IMG/VR virus record: IMGVR_UViG_3300045010_000886 | Span: 1-31,125 of that record | Strand: one strand, 5' to 3' | Origin: a virus | DNA length: 31,125 bases | Translations under genes and position numbers: made by a program | Part shown: piece by piece, positions 7,948 to 15,530 of the stretch | How the letters are laid out: every line of letters begins with the position of its first letter | Position numbering within the stretch: the first letter of the stretch is position 1 | Notes under the pieces: model-generated | What the model saw: the letters and a program-made list of their open reading frames with translations, nothing else | Database searches by the model: none | Told to the model about the DNA's origin: nothing

Positions 7948-9453
7948 ATGGCTACCAAATTTGTAACTAACCTAGACCTCAACCAAAATCAAATCCTCAA
8001 TGGTCGGTTCCAGGTTCTTGATGCAGACCCGACCACTGGCAACTTTAGTGGCCGCGTTTATTACAACTCTTCGGAGGGAACACTCAAGTACTACCACGTT
8101 CCCACTGGTAGCACATCTGGATCCTGGCGCAAACTTATTCGCGGAATTTCCTCTGGTACAACAGCGCTTACCGCAACCGAATCTTCAGGAAACTTTTCGC
8201 TTTCGATTGCCGATGCGACAATTTCTGTATCTGGTCTCATGTCCAACACGGACAAGGCCATCCTCGATGACGCAACAGCCGCAAACGTCGCCGGCAAAAT
8301 TGTAGAAAGAAACGCAACTGGCGACTTTTCTGCCGGAACAATCACCGCCAACCTTACGGGAAACGTAACTGGCAACGTGACTGGCAATGTAACGGGAACT
8401 GTTTCATCGCTCTCAAACCACGACACGGATGATCTTGCCGAGGGCGCAACCAACCTGTACTACACGGACCTTCGTGTTCGTCAAAATCGCCTTGATCAGA
8501 TGTCGTCGCCCACGTTGAATGTCAGTTTTAACGGGCAAAGAATTGTTGGTCTCGCCGAACCACAGGACCCACAAGACGCTGCGACAAAGAACTATGTCGA
8601 CGCTGCAAGATCTGGTCTTGACGTCAAAGAATCAGTCCGGCTTTTACTTTATAACAATCTTTCACCGCTTGCTGGCCTACCAGTAATTGACGGTGTGCAG
8701 ACTGTTCAAGACGACAGAATTCTTGTCCGCGGCCAAAATGATGCGTCGCAAAACGGCATTTACCTTGCCAAACAAACGGGCGGGTGGGTTAGATCAACCG
8801 ACGCTGACAGCGACGCCGAGGTCGGCCCAGGCATGTTTGTGTTCGTCGAACAGGGTGATGATTGGAGCGACTCTGGCTGGGTTTTGACGACAAATCGCCC
8901 CATCGTTCTCGGCACAACTTCGCTTGAGTTCACACAGTTCTCTTCGGCCGGTCAGAGCATTGCCGGAAACGGTCTCACAAAGGTGGGCAACACCATCGAT
9001 GTCGTCGGAACGGCCGACAGAATAAGCGTCACAACTGGTTCTGTTGACATTGCGCAAACTTATGTTGGCCAAACATCAATCACGACACTGGGAACAATTT
9101 CTACTGGTGTTTGGGCTGGAACAGATGTTGCGATTGAGCATGGTGGTACGGGCTCAAGCACGGCTGCTGGGGCCAGAGCGAATCTTGGTTTTACGGCTGG
9201 AACACTATCTGTTACTGCTCCAGTCGTCGCAAGAGTTTCTGCTCAGACGGTGACGAGTTACACGACAGCAAACCTAAATGAACACACGATCACCCACAAC
9301 TATGGGACACGCGATGTAACGGTTCAGCTGTTTGATAATGAAACATATGAAACGGTTTGGGCCGATGTTGCTCGTCTGAACACAAACGAAGTGACAGTTT
9401 CGTACAATGCTCTTGTTACTGGCAAAGAATACAGAGTAGTGGTAACTGGGTAA
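7948..9453 (+). CDS. Tail fibre protein (501 aa)
   Basis: AAGGAAG lies 5 nt before the ATG. Domains in order: an N-terminal attachment region; a three-fold TGNV repeat (residues ~137-150, encoded by near-identical 12-nt units at 8356-8397); a DAATKNYVDAA motif; a widespread fibre domain beginning SGLDVKESVRLL with DRILVRGQNDASQNGIY and a GWVLTT ending; then GTISTGVWAGT and a HGGTGSSTAAGARANLGF segment. The last is a hallmark of phage fibre shafts. The C-terminus ends in a beta domain (EHTITHNYGTRDVTVQLFD) resembling the tip domain of the preceding gene. It is likely trimeric and surface-binding. Confidence 0.85.
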   Translation: MATKFVTNLDLNQNQILNGRFQVLDADPTTGNFSGRVYYNSSEGTLKYYHVPTGSTSGSWRKLIRGISSGTTALTATESSGNFSLSIADATISVSGLMSNTDKAILDDATAANVAGKIVERNATGDFSAGTITANLTGNVTGNVTGNVTGTVSSLSNHDTDDLAEGATNLYYTDLRVRQNRLDQMSSPTLNVSFNGQRIVGLAEPQDPQDAATKNYVDAARSGLDVKESVRLLLYNNLSPLAGLPVIDGVQTVQDDRILVRGQNDASQNGIYLAKQTGGWVRSTDADSDAEVGPGMFVFVEQGDDWSDSGWVLTTNRPIVLGTTSLEFTQFSSAGQSIAGNGLTKVGNTIDVVGTADRISVTTGSVDIAQTYVGQTSITTLGTISTGVWAGTDVAIEHGGTGSSTAAGARANLGFTAGTLSVTAPVVARVSAQTVTSYTTANLNEHTITHNYGTRDVTVQLFDNETYETVWADVARLNTNEVTVSYNALVTGKEYRVVVTG

Positions 9454-9458
9454 TCTAA

Positions 9459-9680
9459 ATGCCGACACCAAAGCAAAAAATTCTTACCGATATAGAAGTA
9501 CTTGGTGATGCTGTCATATCCGGAACGATATCCGTAGAGGATGTTGAAATTTCAACAGAAGGAGCTCAGCAGAACTACGTGCTTCAATTTCGAGACGGCA
9601 AGTTCATTGCCAGGGCGCTAACCCTAGAGGGCGTTGACGTTTCAACATCTGTGGCGTTGACATGGTGGATGGGTAACTGA
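9459..9680 (+). CDS. Small fibre-associated protein, unknown
   Basis: A 73-aa protein 5 nt after the fibre stop; the upstream sequence has only a weak ribosome site. The N-terminus reads like a short beta-repeat stalk (LTDIEVLGDAVISGTISVEDVEIS), a pattern also seen in fibre shafts, and a second part has VLQFRDGKFIARAL. It may be an accessory fibre subunit. I do not recognise a family. Confidence 0.6.
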   Translation: MPTPKQKILTDIEVLGDAVISGTISVEDVEISTEGAQQNYVLQFRDGKFIARALTLEGVDVSTSVALTWWMGN

Positions 9681-9681
9681 A

Positions 9682-10014
9682 ATGGCCGTTCTTCAATATC
9701 TTGGAAACGGCACACCGGCCGCCGACACGCCACTGGTTCTTCTTCAGCCGGATCTTGACTACGACTATTTCGTTTCAGTCATGTGCACAAACAAGGGTCT
9801 CGGCGAGGCCCGCGTCACCGTTTACTCTAAGTCATTGGATGACACAGAGGCGCAGACACTTTACGCCGCATACGAAACGGTCATTTCGGGCAAAGAAACA
9901 TGGGAAACCAAGAAGTGGGCGCTCAACGGAGACCACGCCCTGTACGTCCTATCCAATAATGGGAATGTCTCATTTGCGGCCACAGGAATTCTGTCTGAGA
10001 AGGTGATTCTCTAA
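9682..10014 (+). CDS. Small fibre-region protein, unknown
   Basis: A 110-aa protein. It is predicted to be a beta sandwich (DYFVSVMCTNKG, EARVTVYSKSL, ALYVLSNNGNVSFAATGI). The start lies 1 nt after the previous stop and its own stop overlaps the next start (TAATG at 10012-10016), so it is part of a tightly coupled set (9459-13471). A coat- or fibre-decorating role is possible, but nothing in the sequence fixes it. Confidence 0.65.
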   Translation: MAVLQYLGNGTPAADTPLVLLQPDLDYDYFVSVMCTNKGLGEARVTVYSKSLDDTEAQTLYAAYETVISGKETWETKKWALNGDHALYVLSNNGNVSFAATGILSEKVIL

Positions 10015-10268
10015 TGTCTGAACAACCGATCATCGTCAACCCCGACAGCATCGAGGAGTTGGTCGACCGCGTTTTTTATGGTTTCCACTACGACTTCATC
10101 AATGACGTCTTGACAGTCGAGGCAATTGAGGAAGACGAAGAAATCAGGCTTCCCGAAACGGGTTTCACCGATCTGGATGATTTCATCGCATGGCTTTCCT
10201 CAAAAAAGTATCTTGGTTTCTCGTGGAGAACGGCTACATCGTCTAATCTTGTGATGGAGGTTTCCTAA
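10014..10268 (+). CDS. Small acidic protein, unknown
   Basis: An 84-aa, strongly acidic protein (EAIEEDEEIRLPE; DLDDFIAWLSSKKY). It is coupled to both neighbours through TAATG overlaps. Small acidic proteins next to long fibre genes are sometimes assembly factors, so a chaperone role for the 1067-aa fibre is conceivable. I recognise no family. Confidence 0.6.
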   Translation: MSEQPIIVNPDSIEELVDRVFYGFHYDFINDVLTVEAIEEDEEIRLPETGFTDLDDFIAWLSSKKYLGFSWRTATSSNLVMEVS

Positions 10269-13200
10269 TGCCGCAGCTTATTGATCTTGGGAGGCTTCGT
10301 CTTTCGTTCCAGGGCGATTATGCCGACGCGACGAACTACCAAACCAACGATGTCGTTCGTTATGGCGGCAACCTTTACGTCTATATCAATGCCGTCACGA
10401 CCCAAAACATCATCCCGGTCACGGCGAGCCATTGGTCCCTCATGCTCGAGGGCACGAACTTCCGTGGGCCATGGGCTACCAGCACGTCATACCTCATCGG
10501 CGACGTGGTCAATTACGGCGGATTGCTGTACCTCGCTCTTGCCAATTCTTCAAACATCCAGCCAGATGATGACGCGACAAAGTGGCAAAAATATCTTGAT
10601 GGTCTGAAGTTTGAGGGCGAGTGGAACAGCGCGACTGCCTATCAGCAGGCCGACGTCGTTCGTCTCGGTGGTCGCGTTTACATTTCAAAAATTGACAACA
10701 CCGGCACGAAGCCGGGCAGTGCTGGATCTTCGGAAGAATGGGAAGTGCTGTCCGACGGATCTCGTCATTTCGACTCGTGGCACGACACCGAAACGTATTA
10801 CATCAACGACGTAGTGACGATTGGTGGTGTCGAGTATCAGGCAACTGAGAACACCGATGCCGGTGATGATCCGGTTGATGGCGGCCCGTGGTCAATTCTC
10901 CGCAATGGATTTTCTTTCGTCGGCAACTGGACGTCGGCACAACCGTACGAAAAGAATCAGGTCGTTCAGTACGGCGGCGCAACATACCGCGTCGTGGTGC
11001 GTCACACGTCGGTCAACGATTTTGACACCGATCTTTCTGCCAACAAGCTCGCCGTGTTCGGCGGCGGTTTTACCTGGAGAAGTACGTGGGCTGCGAATGG
11101 GACGGCCTACAAGGTCAACGACCTTGTCAAAGACGGACTGACCACATACATCGCCACGGCGAGCCATACATCTGGGGCAACATTTGCCGGCGACTCGGCG
11201 TACTGGGACGTGTTTGCTCTTGGTGCGGACTATCTCCCAGCACAAAACACGAACCAGAACAAAGTCCTCACTACTGACGGAACCGATCCATTGTGGACGA
11301 ACGTCGTCAACCTGAACGGAGTCGGCCACAAGTTTGGTCAAAACGTCGACGATTTGGTTGACGGTGACGGAGTTGAAAACGCCGAGCTGACCAATTGGGC
11401 GATGGCGATTCAGTATGACGACGGCGAATACGACAAAGAATCCTACGCTCAGGTTGCATTCAGGCACAAAGACCCGACGTCCTCGTCCGACATAATCGTC
11501 TATTCGGCTAATGGAAATGACGATGCCGGCTGGCTGTCCCTCGGTGTCACAGGAAAAGATTTCGGTGACCCGGCATTCACCCTGACGGGCGGGAACACTG
11601 CCTACATCTTTTACGAGGCAGAAGCCGATGCCGCAGAAAACGATGGGTCGGGAAACCTTGTGTTCGCCACTGGCGACAAGGGAAGCGAAAACAAGATTGT
11701 TTTTGCGGCTGGCGGTTTTGCCACCGGCACGGAGCAGATGTCGATTACCCCCGACACAAACGTTCACGTTGAAATTGAAACACCAGCAACGAGCCCAACT
11801 ACGGGCGCATTCACCGTCGTTGGTGGCGTTGGCATCACGGGTGACATCTGGGTACAGGGTGACTTGAACGTTAACGGAGACATCAATCTTACCGGCCTTG
11901 AATTCATCGCAGTTGGTAACGGTGCCTCCGCTTTCGCAACGACGCTCACAAACCCGATTGCGGCATTCCAGACCCAAGCCGACGATTATGCCCAAATTGC
12001 TTTCCGCAACGTCGGAAATGCACCAGATTCTTCCACTGACTTCATTGCGTACGCAAACAACGGTTCCGACAATGCCGGTTACATCGACATGGGAATCACT
12101 TCGGCCACGTTTGCCGACCCGCAGTTCACGATTACCGGCGCCAATGACGGCTACATCTTCATGGAAGCTCCGGCTGGAACGACCGGAAGCGGCAACTTGG
12201 TTTTCGCCACCGGCGCAAATGGCGAACAGAACAAGATTATTTTTGCTGCTGGTGGTTTGCAGTCAGACAACGAGCAGATGTCCATCACTCCCGACCAAAA
12301 CGTTCACATTGAAATTGATACGCAGTCAGTCAGCCCGGCAACCGGCGCATTGACCGTCGTCGGCGGTGTCGGCATCCAAGGCAATCTGAACGTTGCCGGC
12401 AACACGGAAATCACTGGCAACGTAAGCATTCAGGGTGTAATCAGCGTCGCTGGTGCTGGAACTACGTTGGCCACACAAAACCTCGCGGTAAGCGACCCGT
12501 TGATCTTCGTTGCTTCACCGAACTCCGGCAATGCTCTGGACTTCGGGTTCATCGGTCAGGCTGCCTACGCGCTCGGTTCGGCCCTCGTCGGAAATGTCGC
12601 CACGATTGCGGTTGAAAATGACATCGTCACGGTGACAACCTCTGCTGCGCACGGATTCATTGTCGGAGACTTTGTAACTATTGCTGGCGCAACACAGAGC
12701 CGTTTCAACGGCCAGCATCTAATCACGGTCACGCCGAGTGGCACGTCATTCCGATTCGCCCTTGATACAGATGACCTAGCCGCTGCGGCATCGACTGGGA
12801 CTGCGACCGTTTCAGCTCGCGCCAAGTATTCAGGTTTCGTAAAAGATGCAACAGATGGCAACTGGAAACTGTTTGAGAACCTTGAACAGAAACCGAGCAC
12901 AACGGTTGACTTCACCGATGCCGAACTCGCAGTCTTGGCCATCAAGGACCTTGATGCCAACGGCATTGCGGCATCATCGTACGTAAGAGTCAACGGTTTT
13001 GATGTCATCACCGAAGAAATAATTGACGTCAAGGGTGACCTGATAGTCGGGTCGGGGTCAAACGAGACAGTCCGCATGGCGGCCGGCGCTAATGGAACGT
13101 TCCTGCAGGCGGATTCAACGACTGCAACAGGACTCAAGTACGCCAACATTTCTGCCGATGGTGTCCTTGGCGCAATCCTTACGAATACCGCTGCCAATAC

Positions 13201-13471
13201 GGCCGCCCAAATCACCGCCCTGACCGGAAAGACCAATGGCACGGCCGCATATAGCACGTCAAGCAAATACTTGTCATTCAAGACCGCAAGCGGCGTGCAT
13301 GAGGTCGGTCCGGTATTCCTTGGTTTCACGGTCAATTACACAACAGGCGAACTCACGGCCGTTACGGGCACTGACGAAACCTATGATTGTGATACATTTG
13401 TTGAGGAAACTTTGCTCCCGTCCAATATGACGGTGTCGGTAACCTCGGCAGGAATCCTGCAATTGGCATAG
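10268..13471 (+). CDS. Large modular tail fibre/adhesin (1067 aa)
   Basis: Residues ~1-325 hold six repeats of about 50-60 residues with the pattern F/W-x-G-x-W...Y-x2-x-DVV-x-YGG-x-x-Y, resembling the CBM5/12-type carbohydrate-binding fold. A linker (NQNKVLTTDGTDPLW) follows. Then a module of ~165 residues occurs twice (DNA about 11440-11890 and 11960-12430); both copies share GSGNLVFATG, KI(V/I)FAAGG and EQMSITPD-x-NVH, and end in GVGI-x-G strands typical of trimeric shafts. Next is a VTVTTSAAHGF domain and a C-terminal Ala/Thr-rich region. The binding repeats suggest recognition of a cell-surface glycan. The start overlaps the previous stop (TAATG). Confidence 0.85.
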   Translation: MPQLIDLGRLRLSFQGDYADATNYQTNDVVRYGGNLYVYINAVTTQNIIPVTASHWSLMLEGTNFRGPWATSTSYLIGDVVNYGGLLYLALANSSNIQPDDDATKWQKYLDGLKFEGEWNSATAYQQADVVRLGGRVYISKIDNTGTKPGSAGSSEEWEVLSDGSRHFDSWHDTETYYINDVVTIGGVEYQATENTDAGDDPVDGGPWSILRNGFSFVGNWTSAQPYEKNQVVQYGGATYRVVVRHTSVNDFDTDLSANKLAVFGGGFTWRSTWAANGTAYKVNDLVKDGLTTYIATASHTSGATFAGDSAYWDVFALGADYLPAQNTNQNKVLTTDGTDPLWTNVVNLNGVGHKFGQNVDDLVDGDGVENAELTNWAMAIQYDDGEYDKESYAQVAFRHKDPTSSSDIIVYSANGNDDAGWLSLGVTGKDFGDPAFTLTGGNTAYIFYEAEADAAENDGSGNLVFATGDKGSENKIVFAAGGFATGTEQMSITPDTNVHVEIETPATSPTTGAFTVVGGVGITGDIWVQGDLNVNGDINLTGLEFIAVGNGASAFATTLTNPIAAFQTQADDYAQIAFRNVGNAPDSSTDFIAYANNGSDNAGYIDMGITSATFADPQFTITGANDGYIFMEAPAGTTGSGNLVFATGANGEQNKIIFAAGGLQSDNEQMSITPDQNVHIEIDTQSVSPATGALTVVGGVGIQGNLNVAGNTEITGNVSIQGVISVAGAGTTLATQNLAVSDPLIFVASPNSGNALDFGFIGQAAYALGSALVGNVATIAVENDIVTVTTSAAHGFIVGDFVTIAGATQSRFNGQHLITVTPSGTSFRFALDTDDLAAAASTGTATVSARAKYSGFVKDATDGNWKLFENLEQKPSTTVDFTDAELAVLAIKDLDANGIAASSYVRVNGFDVITEEIIDVKGDLIVGSGSNETVRMAAGANGTFLQADSTTATGLKYANISADGVLGAILTNTAANTAAQITALTGKTNGTAAYSTSSKYLSFKTASGVHEVGPVFLGFTVNYTTGELTAVTGTDETYDCDTFVEETLLPSNMTVSVTSAGILQLA

Positions 13472-13485
13472 GAGAGAGATAAAAC

Positions 13486-15492
13486 ATGGCAACAGTAAAC
13501 CTCGGCAAGGTCAGATTCAACTGGGTCGGTAATTTCGCGTCAATCGCGTCATTCAAAGCCCTGGATGTCGGCTTCAGTGGCAGCACGGTGTATGTCTGCA
13601 AGGCAGACAAAACGTATGCGAGCGCAGGCCAATTCGATGCCGATGCCGCCTCGTTCGATGTACTCGGTTCATCTGCTTTGGCTGCCGCACCGGTCAACTC
13701 CGTCGTCGTGCGCACATCAAATGGTATTTCTGGCGTTCAGTACGGCGAATCGGGCTTGGTGCTGACAAGCACTGGAAAGAACACTGCTCCGGTTTGGAAA
13801 CCGAGATCCGGCAGACCAAACTCAACTCCTTATGTTGGAACTTCTGCAGTAACCGACGGCACGACGGTGTGGTATCCGGGTGAGCAGTTTGGCCGCTACT
13901 TCTCCCACGTTGCGTTTGACATTAAGCCGGACAACGGTGCCTGCCACGGAGCAAGGCCATTCTTCTTCATCACTCCGGACCGCAAGAATGTGAAAGTCTC
14001 CGGATACAACGCTGGCGGCGTGTTGGGGGTCAACCACTATGACGACCAGATAAGCACCTCCACCTATCCCGGAACTCGCTATTCGGTAACGTTCCAGTAC
14101 TGCCAATTTGACACAGCGCTTGATGCGGATGAATTTTTTGCCTATGTGACCGCAAACTATTATGATTCCTGTGTTGTCACCACAAAGGGCAACCTGTATT
14201 GGGCTGGATTTAATACAAGCAGCCAGTGGGGCGAGGGAAACAGCACCAGAAGCACAGTGTTCCGCAGAATGACGTTCTTTGGCCCTGCCACTGGCAGAAG
14301 AGCAACGAGCGTCTACTTTACGACCGCTCATTCGATGGTTACCACCAACCCCTCCATGACCGTTTTTGTCAGAACGCTCGACGGACGGCTCTTTGGTTGC
14401 GGTGCCAACACAGCCGGAATTCTCGGCCAGAACGACACGACAGCAAGAAGTACATTCGTTCAAATCGGAAACACCCAATGGGGCACCACCGCAAAAGTCG
14501 TCGGCTTCTCGTGGAGAAACATTTACACTGGCAACGACAACACATGGATTGCCTGGTTGGACAACGGCCAAATTTGGGGATGCGGATATCCGCTTTCCAA
14601 CACGTTCGGCCGCAACAACACCACCCAGCTCAACGTTCCCACGCGCTTGACCGAACTTGAAACCGTCATTGAAACAGCAGTGCCAGGTGACAGGGTGCGA
14701 CAAATCTTCAAACCATGGGGACACAACACGGCACAAGTAAACTGTGTGACCTATGTGCTAACGAACGCAGGAAGGCTCTATTCGTGCGGAAGAGGACAAT
14801 CGGGTGACCTCGGTCTTGGCGGCTCTACCGGCGCCCAAAACCAGCCAGTGTTCCTCGAAGTAATATGCCCAGACAACAGGACATGGGCATCCGTTCATTT
14901 TTCGAACGGAGCATGTTGGGTTTCGGCGTTCGGAATCACCACGGACGGCTATCTCTACGCATGGGGTGACAACAGGAACCAGCAACTCGGTTTCTTTAAT
15001 GACGGCTCTAATCGATCGACGCCGATAGAGGTGACTGGTCTACCGTCGGGATTCCAAGGCAACATGCGCTACGTGTGGTCTTTTGCGAATTTCTATCAAG
15101 ATACAGACAATAACGGTAACGGCCAAGCACAAACGTTCTTCAAGGCGTTCGATCCGACGACTGGTCAAGACCGCTACGCATCTGCCGGATATTGGGGTGG
15201 TGGAGTCCTGTGTCAGGCAGGAATTGATAGACGAGTTGATCAGCAATGGGGAGGTAACCTGCCCGCAAGGGAAATTACGAGCTACTTGCCCAACTTCGGA
15301 CAGGGGCTGGTTGACATCCTCTATCGCCACAACACCTCGAGCACCAACTCTTTCATGACGGTGCAATGGGTGTACAGGGATGGAAGATCGTTCATATCTG
15401 GCTACCAAAACAACCAATCAGACTACGGACTCTCGACTGGCTTTTCGCTTCCCCAATACCAGCATTACCCGATGGAAATGCGATACATGTAA
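13486..15492 (+). CDS. RCC1-repeat tail fibre/adhesin (668 aa)
   Basis: GGAGAGA precedes the ATG. The first ~60 residues (GKVRFNWVGNFASIASFKALDV) are a degenerate copy of the module repeated in the 1067-aa protein, probably a shared docking or sugar-binding unit. From about residue 225 there are RCC1-type blades: GNLYWAGFNTSSQWGEG, GRLFGCGANTAGILGQ, GQIWGCG, GRLYSCGRGQSGDLGLG and GYLYAWGDNRNQQLG, each followed by a (V/T)P-x-(R/E) strand. RCC1 propellers are protein- or ligand-binding discs. The C-terminus (EITSYLPNFGQGLVDI) is shared with the next gene, its paralogue. Cysteines are frequent for a fibre (CGCG patches). Confidence 0.85.
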   Translation: MATVNLGKVRFNWVGNFASIASFKALDVGFSGSTVYVCKADKTYASAGQFDADAASFDVLGSSALAAAPVNSVVVRTSNGISGVQYGESGLVLTSTGKNTAPVWKPRSGRPNSTPYVGTSAVTDGTTVWYPGEQFGRYFSHVAFDIKPDNGACHGARPFFFITPDRKNVKVSGYNAGGVLGVNHYDDQISTSTYPGTRYSVTFQYCQFDTALDADEFFAYVTANYYDSCVVTTKGNLYWAGFNTSSQWGEGNSTRSTVFRRMTFFGPATGRRATSVYFTTAHSMVTTNPSMTVFVRTLDGRLFGCGANTAGILGQNDTTARSTFVQIGNTQWGTTAKVVGFSWRNIYTGNDNTWIAWLDNGQIWGCGYPLSNTFGRNNTTQLNVPTRLTELETVIETAVPGDRVRQIFKPWGHNTAQVNCVTYVLTNAGRLYSCGRGQSGDLGLGGSTGAQNQPVFLEVICPDNRTWASVHFSNGACWVSAFGITTDGYLYAWGDNRNQQLGFFNDGSNRSTPIEVTGLPSGFQGNMRYVWSFANFYQDTDNNGNGQAQTFFKAFDPTTGQDRYASAGYWGGGVLCQAGIDRRVDQQWGGNLPAREITSYLPNFGQGLVDILYRHNTSSTNSFMTVQWVYRDGRSFISGYQNNQSDYGLSTGFSLPQYQHYPMEMRYM

Positions 15493-15530
15493 TTTTGCGA
15501 AAACACAACAAGTAACCAGGAGAATTTTAA

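Noticed and set aside
10892-11995. 367-aa open frame on the minus strand
   Set aside because: Lies wholly opposite the 1067-aa fibre, which has clear repeats; the antisense frame has no recognisable domain or ribosome site and looks like a composition effect.
12565-13335. 256-aa open frame on the minus strand
   Set aside because: Opposite the same fibre gene; Ala/Val/Ser-rich shadow without motifs.
13822-14736. 304-aa open frame on the minus strand
   Set aside because: Opposite the RCC1 fibre gene; no motif and incompatible with the coding signal on the + strand.
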